Positions 7,052 through 14,532 are shown, numbered from the stretch's first letter. The stretch: 33,273 nt of DNA from Acetobacteraceae bacterium (GCA_022842185.1 JALHQB010000053.1:1-33273); one strand, 5' to 3'. Translations and numbers: made by a program. Notes: generated by a model from the letters alone, not told the origin.

Positions 7052-8686
7052 ATGCCCCGCCCTGACCGCCGCATCCCGACGCCCCGCGCGATGATCGTCG
7101 CCCCGCAGCCCGAGGCGGTGGAAGCCGGTGCCGCGGTGCTGGAAGCGGGCGGCAACGCCCTCGACGCGGCGCTCGCCTGCGCCTTCACCCAGGGCGTGGT
7201 CGATCCGATGATGTGCGGCATCGCCGGTCTGGGCGTGCTGACCATCCACGACCCGAAGACCGGCACGCAGATCGTGTTCGACGGGCTGTCCCCCTGCCCC
7301 GCCGGCGCCCATGCCGAGATGTGGTCCAACCTGTTCGAACGCGAATGTTCGGACGGCTACGGCTTCGTCCTGCGCGGCGCGGTGAATGAGATGGGCCGCA
7401 CCGCCGTCACCGTGCCTTCCATCCTGCGGACCTTCGCCGATGCCCATGCATCCTTCGGCCGGATGCCGTGGTCATCGCTGTTCGACGGCGCCATCGCCTG
7501 CGCGCGTGATGGCTGGATGGTGCGCCCGCACGTCCACACCATGATGGCGATGGACGAGACCGCCTATGGCCGCGTCAACACATCGGAAAAACTGAAACTC
7601 ACCGAGGATGGCGCGCGGCTGTATCTGCGGGCTGACGGCACGCCGAAGCGTCCCGGCGATCGGGTGGTCAATCCCGAACTGGCCGCGACGCTCGGCACCA
7701 TCGCGCGTGACGGCGCCGATGCCTTCTATACCGGCGAGATCGCGCAACGCATCGCCGCCGACATGGCAGCCCATGGCGGTCTGATCACGGAAGCCGATCT
7801 CGCCGCCGTGCGGTCGCGCCGCGTGGAACCGCTGCGCGTGCCCTATCGCGGCCGGACGCTGGTGCTGCCGCCGCCACCCGCCGGCGGCATCTTCATCGGT
7901 GAATTGCTTCGAATCCTAGAACACTTCGACCTGCCCGCGATGGGGCACAATAGCGCCGCGATGATCGCCGTGCTGGCCGAGGGCATGAAGATCGCCGGCA
8001 TCGACAAGGACACCCATGTCGGCGACCCGGATTTCGTGCCGGTTCCGCTCGATATGCTGCTCGGCGATGCCCACACCGCCGAGGCCGCCGCCCGCATCAG
8101 GCGCGGCGAGCGCGCCAACCTGGAGCGCGTCGGTAGCGAACCGAAGGGCACCACCACCATTTCATGCATCGACGCCGATGGGCTGGTGGTGTCGGTGACG
8201 CATACGCTCGGCGTGCCATCCGGCGTGGTGGTGCCGGGGATGGGCTTCATGCTGAACGGCGCGATGAATTGGTACGACCCCCGCCCCGGCCGCCCGACTT
8301 CCTTCGCGCCGGGCAAACGGCGGTATTCGTCGATGTCGCCGCTGATCGTCATGGAGGGTGCGACCCCGGTGGCGACACTCGGCGCGCCAGGGGGGGCCTG
8401 GATCGGGATCGCCTTGGCGCAGGTGCTGGTGAACCTGCTGGATTTCGGCATGGGGATTCAGGAAGCGGTGCTGGCACCGCGCGTCAGCGCGACCAGCGCC
8501 ACGCTGGACCTGTCCTTGCGGATACCGCGCGCGACGGAAGCCGCCCTTGCCGCCGACGGGTACCGCATCAAGCGCGTACCCACCACCTACGCCTTCGCCG
8601 GCGTCCACGGCATCACCTTCTGGGATGGCGCTCTCGAGGGCGCGGCTGATCCGCAGCGGGACGGCTACGCAGCCGGGATCGCGTGA
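7052..8686 (+). CDS. Gamma-glutamyltransferase family protein
   Basis: 544 residues, typical of the Ntn-hydrolase GGT family. The N-terminal part carries VEAGAAVLEAGGNALDAALA and GIAGLG. The predicted self-cleavage site and catalytic nucleophile is Thr367 in GTTTISCIDADG, matching the TTHYSVVD region of E. coli GGT. The small-subunit oxyanion loop (SSMSPLIV, 426-433) and GAPGG (444-448) follow. Unlike periplasmic GGT it has no signal peptide, so it is probably cytosolic and may act on glutathione conjugates, gamma-glutamyl amines or acylated substrates. An AAGGA ribosome site precedes the ATG at 7052. It is tightly packed between the metallo-hydrolase (3-base gap) and the deaminase-like gene (TGATG overlap), so co-translated. 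Confidence 0.9.
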   Translation: MPRPDRRIPTPRAMIVAPQPEAVEAGAAVLEAGGNALDAALACAFTQGVVDPMMCGIAGLGVLTIHDPKTGTQIVFDGLSPCPAGAHAEMWSNLFERECSDGYGFVLRGAVNEMGRTAVTVPSILRTFADAHASFGRMPWSSLFDGAIACARDGWMVRPHVHTMMAMDETAYGRVNTSEKLKLTEDGARLYLRADGTPKRPGDRVVNPELAATLGTIARDGADAFYTGEIAQRIAADMAAHGGLITEADLAAVRSRRVEPLRVPYRGRTLVLPPPPAGGIFIGELLRILEHFDLPAMGHNSAAMIAVLAEGMKIAGIDKDTHVGDPDFVPVPLDMLLGDAHTAEAAARIRRGERANLERVGSEPKGTTTISCIDADGLVVSVTHTLGVPSGVVVPGMGFMLNGAMNWYDPRPGRPTSFAPGKRRYSSMSPLIVMEGATPVATLGAPGGAWIGIALAQVLVNLLDFGMGIQEAVLAPRVSATSATLDLSLRIPRATEAALAADGYRIKRVPTTYAFAGVHGITFWDGALEGAADPQRDGYAAGIA

Positions 8687-9756
8687 TGGATGTGCTCGCC
8701 TTCTGCCGCGCCATCCCGAAGGTGGAACTGCATGTCCATCTGCTCGGCGCCATCCGGCTGGAGACGCTGGCCGAGATGGCCGGGCGGCAGGGTGCCGGCT
8801 TCACGGCCGAGGAAGCGGCGGAGCTGACCCGCCGCGATGCCAAGCCCAGGGGCGTGCTGCACATCCTGCGCGCGCTCGAACAGCGCATCATGCGTGGGCC
8901 GGAGGACCTGCACCGCATCGCCTATGAATACCTGGAAGACGCCGCATCCCAGGGTGTCCGCCATGCCGAGATCTTCTGGAACCCGACCGGTGCCGCGCGC
9001 GACACCGGCATCACCTACGCCGCCGGTGCCGACGCCATCCTGGCGGCCTTCGACGACGCCAAGCACGACCACGGCATCGCCGCCCTGCTGATCCCCTCCA
9101 TCGACCGGGAAGCGACGCCCGAGGAAGCCGTCGAGATGGTCGAATGGATGACCGCACACCGGCGCGACCGCATCATCGGCCTGGGCATCGACTATCGCGA
9201 GAATGACGGCCCGCCCGAGGCGTTCTGGAAATCCTACCGTGCCGCCAAGCGTGCCGGCTTCCGCCTGACCGCCCATGCCGGCGAATTCGGCTGCCACTGG
9301 CGCAATGTGGAAACCGCGATCGACCTGCTGGAGGTCGAGCGCATCGACCACGGCTACACCATCCTCGACAATACGGCCTTGGCGCGGCGCTGCGCCGAAC
9401 GCGGCATCGTCTTCACCGTGGTGCCGACCAATTCATACTACCTGCGGACCCTGCCGCCCGACCGCTGGGCGGCCGACCACCCGATCCGCCACATGCCGCT
9501 GTCGGGCCTGCTGATCCACCCCAACACCGACGACCCGCCGCTGCATGGCGTCGATCCGCAGCGCTGCTGGGCGATGATGGTGCAGGATTTCGGCTTCTCG
9601 CTCGATGATCTGCGGCTCTTCATGCTGAACGGCATCCTCGGCGCCTTCATCCCGGATGCGGAAAAGCGCGGCATGGCCGCGTCCTTCGTCGCCGAATTCG
9701 ATGCGCTGCGTACCGCATTTCCAACCACGGGTTGCGCCGGACCGGCAGTTCCCTGA
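8686..9756 (+). CDS. Adenosine-deaminase-like amidohydrolase
   Basis: 356 residues with the adenosine deaminase zinc site: His16-x-His18 (ELHVHL), His197 with catalytic Glu200 (TAHAGE), His222 (IDHGYTI) and Asp282-Asp283 (NTDDP). The usual HxHLDGA signature here reads HVHLLGA: the Asp that contacts the ribose in true adenosine deaminases is Leu20. That makes adenosine an uncertain substrate; other family members deaminate adenine, aminodeoxyfutalosine or N6-substituted purines. The start is the ATG at 8686, sharing one base with the preceding stop (TGATG); a GTG three bases upstream is also possible. No strong ribosome site is visible, which agrees with coupled translation. Cytosolic. Confidence 0.88.
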   Translation: MDVLAFCRAIPKVELHVHLLGAIRLETLAEMAGRQGAGFTAEEAAELTRRDAKPRGVLHILRALEQRIMRGPEDLHRIAYEYLEDAASQGVRHAEIFWNPTGAARDTGITYAAGADAILAAFDDAKHDHGIAALLIPSIDREATPEEAVEMVEWMTAHRRDRIIGLGIDYRENDGPPEAFWKSYRAAKRAGFRLTAHAGEFGCHWRNVETAIDLLEVERIDHGYTILDNTALARRCAERGIVFTVVPTNSYYLRTLPPDRWAADHPIRHMPLSGLLIHPNTDDPPLHGVDPQRCWAMMVQDFGFSLDDLRLFMLNGILGAFIPDAEKRGMAASFVAEFDALRTAFPTTGCAGPAVP

Positions 9757-9806
9757 CGCTGCATGGTCGCCGGCGGGACTCACCCGCCGCGCCGAGGAAC
9801 CCGACC

Positions 9807-10232
9807 ATGCCGCGCAACGCTCTCCCGCTCGCCCTGATCACCGCTGCCGGCTTGGCCACCGCCGCCCAGGCGCAATCCCCGCAATTCCCGCCCTGCCCGA
9901 CCACCCTGCAGGTCGCCCAGCAATTCACCGGCACCGCGCCGGCCGATTGGCAGGTGGTGGAACGCCCGACCGACCGCCGCGTCGTCGATATTCGCTTCCA
10001 GAATGACCCCGCCCCCACCGAACCCTTCATCGCCCCCAGTTCCGGCAGCGGCCCGGGTGCGAGCTGGTCCCTGCATTATGAATTCCCGGCCTCGCGCACA
10101 TCGGTCTTCATGGTGTGCCTGTACGCGAACACCGCCTTCACCGCCGTAAGGGAAGTTCGCGGCCCGCTGCCGCCGCGCGCCAGCGTCACCTACGACCACG
10201 TCAATTTCACCACGACGCTGTCCTATCCGTGA
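9807..10232 (+). CDS. Secreted STY0301-like protein
   Basis: 141 residues from an ATG with GAGGA eight bases upstream. It begins with a Sec signal peptide (MPRNALPLALITAAGLATAA, cleavage near AQAQ). The mature domain opens with FPPCPTTLQVAQQ, continues with ADWQVVE and DIRFQND, and has a second cysteine in FMVCLYANT. This pattern of CP..L.V, W.V and VC.Y.NT resembles the STY0301 family of small periplasmic proteins of unknown function; the match is from memory and moderate. The two cysteines probably form a disulfide. It sits 50 bases after the deaminase-like gene and may belong to the same transcript, though an exported protein is out of character with its cytosolic neighbours. Confidence 0.7.
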   Translation: MPRNALPLALITAAGLATAAQAQSPQFPPCPTTLQVAQQFTGTAPADWQVVERPTDRRVVDIRFQNDPAPTEPFIAPSSGSGPGASWSLHYEFPASRTSVFMVCLYANTAFTAVREVRGPLPPRASVTYDHVNFTTTLSYP

Positions 10233-10385
10233 CGCACCGCCCGCGCCGCGGGTGAATCGGTCCGGGGTCCATCGCGGGCGACCACACCGGGGCCCACCCC
10301 ACAGGCGCAAGGGTGATCCGACCTTACGCCGCGGGCTGCGCGCGATTATGACGGCGCCAACCAGACGCACCATGGAAGCCGCCCG

Positions 10386-11606
10386 ATGAACGCATCCGAA
10401 ACCATCGCCGCGATCCGCGCCGATGCCCGCTTCGCTACCGCCGCGGCGACGCTCGCCGCAGACCATGACCGCACCGTCCAGGACGTGGTTACCCTGACCG
10501 AGATCCCCTCCCCCCCCTTCGGCGAGGAAAAGCGCGCGGCCGCCTATCTCGACCTGCTGCGTGCCCATGGGCTGGAGGAGGTCGAGCAGGACGAGATCGG
10601 CAACGTGATGGGCATCCGTCGCGGATTCGGCAATGGCGATGTGCTGGTGATTGCCGCCCATCTCGACACCGTCTTCCCCGCCGGCACCGATGTGCGCGTA
10701 CGGCGGGAGGGCACCAAGCTATTCGCCCCCGGTGTGTCCGACGATACCTGGTCGCTCGCTGTCAATCTGGCCTTCATCCGCGCGCTCGACGCGGCGGGCA
10801 TCCGCACCCGCCACGACCTGCTGTTTGTGGGCGATGTGGGGGAGGAAGGGCTGGGCGACCTGCGCGGCGTGCGGCATCTTTTCGCCACATCCCGCCATCG
10901 CCCCCGCATCCGCGCCTTCCTGACCGTGGACAGCCCGGATGTGGACCGGATCGTGTCCGGCGGCGTCGGGTCGCGGCGGTATCGCGTGACCTTCCGCGGG
11001 CCCGGCGGGCATTCCTATGCCGCCTTCGGCCTGGTGAACCCGATGTATGCGATGGCCGAAGCCTCGCGCGGCCTCGCAGCGGTCGAGGTGCCGAAATCGC
11101 CCCCGACGACACATTGCGTGTCCGTTGTCTCGGGCGGGACATCGATCAACGCGATCGCCAATGCCGTGACCATCGAAGTGGATCTGCGCTCGGCATCCGC
11201 AGCCGAACTCGAACGGCTGGACCAGCGCTTTCTCAAGATCGTCGAGGATGCGGTGGCAACGGAGAATGCCGCGCGGTCAACCGCCGCCGGCGCCATCACC
11301 GCCGAGATCGCGCGGGTGGGCGACCGGCCGGCCGGCGAGACCCCCGCAGGGTCCCCGATCCGCGACATCGCCGCCGCCGCGGTGGCCGCGGAGGGCTATG
11401 CGCCGCATTTCGAGTTTTCCTCGACCGACGCGAATGTGCCGATGAGCCTCGGAATCCCCGCCCTGAAGGTGGGCGCGGGCGGGCGTGGCGGGCGGGCGCA
11501 TTCGCTGGACGAATGGCTGGACGTGGCGCCGGAGGAGAGCCTGCGCGGCATGCGCACGACGCTGGCGGCCATCCTGGCGCTGGCGGGGATGGAGGGGATC
11601 GGCTGA
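10386..11606 (+). CDS. M20/M25/M40-family metallopeptidase
   Basis: 406 residues. Probable dinuclear zinc ligands: His92 and Asp94 (AAHLDTVF), Asp119 (GVSDDTWS), the catalytic/base pair Glu153-Glu154 (GEEGLGD), Asp182 (TVDSPD) and His372 (RAHSLDEW). The central dimerisation (lid) domain carries GPGGHSYAAFG (205-215) and GGTSINAIAN (250-259). It resembles tripeptide aminopeptidase/carboxypeptidase-G2-like enzymes and N-acyl amino acid hydrolases. Start at 10386 with GGAAG nine bases upstream. The 153-base gap before it shows no gene, so it may have its own promoter. It may complete the amide-cleaving set of this block. Cytosolic; no signal peptide. Confidence 0.9.
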   Translation: MNASETIAAIRADARFATAAATLAADHDRTVQDVVTLTEIPSPPFGEEKRAAAYLDLLRAHGLEEVEQDEIGNVMGIRRGFGNGDVLVIAAHLDTVFPAGTDVRVRREGTKLFAPGVSDDTWSLAVNLAFIRALDAAGIRTRHDLLFVGDVGEEGLGDLRGVRHLFATSRHRPRIRAFLTVDSPDVDRIVSGGVGSRRYRVTFRGPGGHSYAAFGLVNPMYAMAEASRGLAAVEVPKSPPTTHCVSVVSGGTSINAIANAVTIEVDLRSASAAELERLDQRFLKIVEDAVATENAARSTAAGAITAEIARVGDRPAGETPAGSPIRDIAAAAVAAEGYAPHFEFSSTDANVPMSLGIPALKVGAGGRGGRAHSLDEWLDVAPEESLRGMRTTLAAILALAGMEGIG

Positions 11607-11627
11607 CCGGCCGCCCCGCTGCCCGAA

Positions 11628-12488
11628 TCAGAAGGTGAAGTTCACCGCAAGATAGGCGCCGCCCATCGACAGTTTTTCGACCAGGCTGCCGCTGCCCTGG
11701 TCGAAGGACATGTAGCGGTAGCCGAGTTGCACGCCCGCCCAGCCGGTCTGGTATCCCACGCCGCTGAAGGCCTGCCAGGTGAGGTTCGAATCGCCGGCGC
11801 CGATATCGGCATAGTACGGCACGAAGAACCCGGATCCGGCGATCAGCAGCCGGCCGCGGACCCCGACGACGCCGTTCCAGATGCTGTCGCCGCCCGAAAG
11901 GCGCCCGTTGCGCGCCAGCGCGACACCGTCGCCGCGCGGTCCGGCGATATCGACCGACAGGCTGTAGGTGGTCCTTGCGTCCAGGGCGAGCAGGCGGAAG
12001 CCACCCAGCACATCGACATTGCCCCAGCTTCCCTCGGCGACGGTGTAGCCCCCCGCCAGTGTCCAGATCGTCGCCTGAAGCGAAGAATCGCCGCTGAGGT
12101 TCAGCGTGCTCGAGACCGGGTTCGATGGCAGTGCCGCCAGATCGACCGATTCGACCCGGCTCGTGCTTGAACCAAGGTCGACATACATCAGGTCCGTGAT
12201 GGCGGAGAACCGCTCGTAGCGGATCTCGGCATTGACCATGGCCGCGACATTGAGGTCGCGGAGGTAGCTGTCCGCGTCGGACCGCACCGATGCGGTACCG
12301 CCCGATCCGGCGGGCAGCGGGTAGTTGAACGTGCCGTCGAAGGTCGGCGCCCACGCATAGAGCCCGATCTGGAAACTCCATCCGGAGCGCTCATCGGCGC
12401 CTTGCGCGGCGGCGCCCGCCACGCCCGCGCCGGTGAAGGCCAGCGCCGTCATGGCCAGCAAGGGCAGATGATTGAGACGCATGATCAC
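11628..12488 (-). CDS. Outer-membrane beta-barrel protein
   Basis: 286 residues from a GTG at 12488 with GGAG six bases upstream; an ATG two codons later (12482) is the alternative. A signal peptide (LPLLAMTALAFTGAGVAGAA) is followed by alternating hydrophobic/polar strands, aromatic residues at strand ends (WSFQIGLYAWAPTF, GVQLGYRYMSFD), and a terminal strand ending in phenylalanine (AVNFTF), the usual BAM-recognition feature. There is no OmpA-type peptidoglycan domain. The size suggests an 8-12-strand barrel. I cannot assign a substrate. It converges on the M20 peptidase gene with a 21-base gap and no obvious terminator between. Confidence 0.8.
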   Translation of the reverse strand: MIMRLNHLPLLAMTALAFTGAGVAGAAAQGADERSGWSFQIGLYAWAPTFDGTFNYPLPAGSGGTASVRSDADSYLRDLNVAAMVNAEIRYERFSAITDLMYVDLGSSTSRVESVDLAALPSNPVSSTLNLSGDSSLQATIWTLAGGYTVAEGSWGNVDVLGGFRLLALDARTTYSLSVDIAGPRGDGVALARNGRLSGGDSIWNGVVGVRGRLLIAGSGFFVPYYADIGAGDSNLTWQAFSGVGYQTGWAGVQLGYRYMSFDQGSGSLVEKLSMGGAYLAVNFTF

Positions 12489-12862
12489 GCGGGGCTCCGG
12501 GCAAGGTGCAGACGATGGGGCGCAGGTCGAACGGCCAATGTCCGATTCGCTGCCCGATCGTAATACCGCACTGTCCGGCCAGAATACGGGGACTGCCGGC
12601 CGGAATCAGTAGCCATTTCCGGCATCGCATCCGCGCGCCGCACACCCAGCGGAACGTCGTCGGCCCGCATGCGCTCAGGCGGGATGAAGGCCACGTGTGC
12701 GGGCAGCGTTCGTCGGCATCGGCCCGGACGTCACCGCCTGGGCGGCCCAGGGCACGAAGATCATGCCGGCGCTGATGCGGGACCGCCCAAAGTCAACAGC
12801 CCGCCATGGCACAGTTCTGGACATCATTGGCGCCTGGTGCCCCGTTTCGCAGGTGGCGCCCG
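12489..12862. other. Gene-free stretch upstream of the beta-barrel gene
   Basis: About 370 bases between the beta-barrel start and the hairpin behind the XRE gene. It holds the minus-strand promoter region of the barrel gene; a TATTAC element near 12560-12565 (minus) is a weak -10 candidate without a convincing -35. Open frames cross it on both strands but none has a ribosome site together with recognisable protein sequence. I see no RNA gene. Confidence 0.4.
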
Positions 12863-12889
12863 CCTGGTTGCCCGTGCTGGGCAACCAGG
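12863..12889 (-). terminator. Perfect 11-bp stem-loop downstream of XRE gene
   Basis: CCTGGTTGCCC, loop GTGCT, then its exact complement. It begins 24 bases after the stop of the XRE-type gene (minus strand) and is the natural end of that transcript. There is no uridine tract, so it would be a weak intrinsic terminator or a 3'-end stabilising hairpin. Confidence 0.5.
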
Positions 12890-12912
12890 GCGTCAGGCGG
12901 TCCGCCGGGTGC

Positions 12913-13152
12913 CTAGGCGCAGGCCCTGAGCTCCACGCCGCGCTTGCTGCGTTCGGGCGAGAACGCCACGCCCGAACGTTCGAAGATGCGCCGCAGCGTC
13001 GTCAGGACCGTCATCGACGGCATGGCGTGGCCGGCTTCGAAGGTCTCGAGCACCGCCACGGGTATGCGCGCCACGAAGGCAAGCTCGGCGCTGTCGAGGT
13101 CCAGCAGCGCGCGTGCCTCCCGGCACAGGAGTGGTGTCAGCACAGGTTCCAT
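12913..13152 (-). CDS. Small XRE-family helix-turn-helix protein
   Basis: 79 residues from the ATG at 13152. A TTG at 13161 (82 residues), preceded by a purine-rich AGGGGGAAGGG stretch, is a real alternative. Residues about 10-60 match the Cro/CI helix-turn-helix pattern: REARALLDLDSAELAFVA, then a turn, VLETFEAGHAMPSMTVL, then LRRIFERSGVAF. It is a lone DNA-binding domain with a short Arg/Lys-containing tail, so a small regulator or antitoxin-like protein; no toxin-like partner lies next to it. It follows the HU-like gene by about 30-38 bases on the same strand, so the two may be co-transcribed. Confidence 0.8.
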   Translation of the reverse strand: MEPVLTPLLCREARALLDLDSAELAFVARIPVAVLETFEAGHAMPSMTVLTTLRRIFERSGVAFSPERSKRGVELRACA

Positions 13153-13190
13153 CTTGGCCAATTCCCTTCCCCCTTTGGCGTCTTCGGGCC

Positions 13191-13502
13191 TCAGCCCTTC
13201 GCGGCCTTGCGCTTGGACTTCTTGACGCCGCTGAGCGCCGCGGTCTTGAGCGAGGGGCTGGCTTTGAAGCGAACCGTGGCGCCGGCCTTGATCTGGACCT
13301 TCTCGCCGGTCTTCGGGTTCAGGCCGGTGCGCTTGGGGGTCTCACGCACGATGAAGGCGCCGAAATCGGGAATCGTGAAGCGACCGCTCGACACGATCTC
13401 GCCCTTCATCGCCTCGATGATGTCGCCGGCCAGCTTGGTCGCGGCAACACCGGACAGGTCGGTCGAACCGGCAATGACTTCGGTCAGGAACTTCTTCGAC
13501 AC
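13191..13502 (-). CDS. HU-family DNA-binding protein
   Basis: 103 residues from the GTG at 13502, chosen because GGAG lies nine bases upstream and the protein then starts MSKKFLTEV like other HU proteins. An ATG at 13517 (five more residues) has no ribosome site. The HU/IHF signature is clear: helical N-terminal half (DIIEAMKGEI), beta-saddle RFTIPDFGAFIVRE, arm GLNPKTGEKVQIKAGATVRF, and KASPSLK. A basic tail (KKSKRKAAKG) extends beyond the usual 90-residue length and should add non-specific DNA affinity. The usual arm motif GRNPxTG has Leu in place of Arg. It is a nucleoid-associated architectural protein, in the cytoplasm. Confidence 0.92.
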   Translation of the reverse strand: MSKKFLTEVIAGSTDLSGVAATKLAGDIIEAMKGEIVSSGRFTIPDFGAFIVRETPKRTGLNPKTGEKVQIKAGATVRFKASPSLKTAALSGVKKSKRKAAKG

Positions 13503-13529
13503 AGGCTGGATCTCCATTGCGATGAACAA

Positions 13530-13558
13530 CGCATAGCGGAGCCTGCGCGGATTGTCAG
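13530..13558 (-). promoter_or_regulatory. Candidate sigma-70-type promoter of HU-like gene
   Basis: Minus strand: CTGACA (13558-13553, five of six matches to the -35 consensus), 17-base spacer, TATGCG (13535-13530, only half of the -10 consensus). Initiation about seven bases downstream would give a leader of roughly 20 bases to the GTG at 13502, carrying its GGAG. Confidence 0.4.
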
Positions 13559-13663
13559 CGGTGACTGTCACATCCGGGCAATGCGTCCAGGACAGGTCGC
13601 GCCCGCACGGGATCACCGGCGGGGGCGCCAAGACGCCGGCTGGAACAGGCGGAATATCCAGCG

Positions 13664-13996
13664 CTACAGCGCGTCCCGCGCCTGTGCCACCGCGTCGCGG
13701 GTTGCCACCAGGGCCGCCAGCGTCAGGCCCGCCTGCTTCACCGCGGCCTGTTCGTCGGGATCGACATAGGACACCTGTTCTTCGGCATCGATGACGCCGG
13801 AGGCCAGCAGCTCACGCAATTCATCGAGTCGCGAGCGGATCTCATCGGGTTCGGCATCGGCGGCACCCAGCCATTCGGCGACCACCAGATCGACCTCTCG
13901 CGCCATGCGCGCCGGCTGGACGCCCCGCGCGGCCATCGCCTGCAGCCGCATGGATGCCGCGTCGAGCGGCCGCATAGCCTGTTTCCGTGCCGCCAT
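13664..13996 (-). CDS. Unrecognised 110-residue soluble protein, apparently SOS-regulated
   Basis: 110 residues; the ATG at 13996 is preceded by AAGGAG. The sequence is Ala/Arg/Asp/Glu-rich, with no cysteine, signal peptide or membrane helix, and looks almost all helical. There is a basic N-terminal third (MAARKQAMRPLDAASMRLQ), an acidic middle (DAEPDEIRSRLDELRELL) and a C-terminal helical segment (AAVKQAGLTLAALVATRD). I do not recognise the family. A good promoter with a LexA-type box between its -35 and -10 lies directly upstream, so expression is probably induced by DNA damage. It is not like SidA-type inhibitors, which are short membrane proteins. It is flanked by small DNA/RNA-binding protein genes, but a stem-loop separates it from the upstream gene. 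Confidence 0.8.
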   Translation of the reverse strand: MAARKQAMRPLDAASMRLQAMAARGVQPARMAREVDLVVAEWLGAADAEPDEIRSRLDELRELLASGVIDAEEQVSYVDPDEQAAVKQAGLTLAALVATRDAVAQARDAL

Positions 13997-14019
13997 GGCC
14001 CTGTTCTCCTTGAACGGAA

Positions 14020-14048
14020 AACATACACGTTCTTGAATTGTTCTTCAA
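14020..14048 (-). promoter_or_regulatory. Promoter of the 110-residue gene
   Basis: Minus strand: TTGAAG (14048-14043) as -35, exactly 17 bases, then TATGTT (14025-14020) as -10, each four of six to consensus. Transcription from about 14013 gives a leader of under 20 bases that ends in the AAGGAG ribosome site. The spacer contains the LexA-type box described separately. Confidence 0.6.
14029..14043 (+). promoter_or_regulatory. Alphaproteobacterial LexA (SOS) box GTTC-N7-GTTC
   Basis: GTTCTTGAATTGTTC is an exact match to the direct-repeat LexA site of alphaproteobacteria (GTTC, seven bases, GTTC; read as GAAC-N7-GAAC on the minus strand). It lies between the -35 and -10 of the promoter for the gene starting at 13996, where bound LexA would block RNA polymerase. 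No lexA or recA gene is in this window. Confidence 0.65.
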
Positions 14049-14056
14049 AGGGCAAA

Positions 14057-14084
14057 GACCGCCACTGCGATTGCAGTGGCGGTC
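14057..14084 (-). terminator. Perfect 12-bp stem-loop, probable intrinsic terminator
   Basis: GACCGCCACTGC, loop GATT, then its exact complement. On the minus strand it is followed by TTTGCCCTTTG, a modest uridine-rich tail. It starts 38 bases after the stop of the 46-residue ORF and ends just before the SOS-controlled promoter, so it insulates that promoter from upstream transcription. Confidence 0.65.
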
Positions 14085-14121
14085 GATGACTGTCGGGCCC
14101 GTCGTCGCGGGCGTGTGGCCG

Positions 14122-14262
14122 TCACCCGATCAGGTCGAGGATGATCCGGCGCAGTTCAGCCTGCGACAGCCCGCTGGGCTGGGGGGCGTTCGGCGCGTCA
14201 TGCGCCGGGTTGGGGGTCGAGGACGGCCCGGACGGGCCTTTGCGAAGAGAAAGTGAGTGCAT
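14122..14262 (-). CDS. Possible 46-residue small protein
   Basis: A short frame from an ATG at 14262: basic start (MHSLSLRKGPSG), Pro/Asn/Ala-rich centre, and an ordered helical end (LSQAELRRIILDLIG). No ribosome site is seen at this ATG. Support comes from the compact helical C-terminus and the strong terminator 38 bases downstream on the same strand. The frame is open further upstream, but that part is Arg/Pro-rich noise typical of high-GC DNA. Function unknown. Confidence 0.4.
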   Translation of the reverse strand: MHSLSLRKGPSGPSSTPNPAHDAPNAPQPSGLSQAELRRIILDLIG

Positions 14263-14508
14263 GTGAATGACCGGCGCCGCCACCCCTACAGGATGCGGCG
14301 CGGAGTTCCTTGGAAGCAGAGAATGTGATGGGTACCGATCCGCCGAGCGGATGGTCGGGCACCGCCGGCGGGGCCGCGCCGCGGGTGGGCGGGCGGCGCA
14401 ATGCCAACCCGCCTCAACCCTGGCGTCACGCAGCCCACCCCTTCGGCGAACAGGCCGAAGCGCGCGGTGCAGAAGCAGGCCCCGCGGAGCGAGTGCCTCA
14501 CCAGGCAA

Positions 14509-14529
14509 CAGCCGCCGAAGCGGCCGCTG
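14509..14529 (-). terminator. Stem-loop immediately after the cold-shock gene
   Basis: CAGCCGCCG, loop AAG, CGGCCGCTG: eight paired positions and one mismatch, three bases beyond the cold-shock stop. A second small perfect hairpin (TGCCT-CACC-AGGCA, 14494-14507) follows. There is no uridine tract, so termination strength is uncertain. Confidence 0.35.
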
Positions 14530-14532
14530 GAT

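Noticed and set aside
12697..13536. A 279-codon plus-strand frame across the XRE/HU region
   Set aside because: It runs antisense to two recognisable DNA-binding proteins. The first 70 codons in the gene-free part lack a ribosome site and any recognisable sequence.
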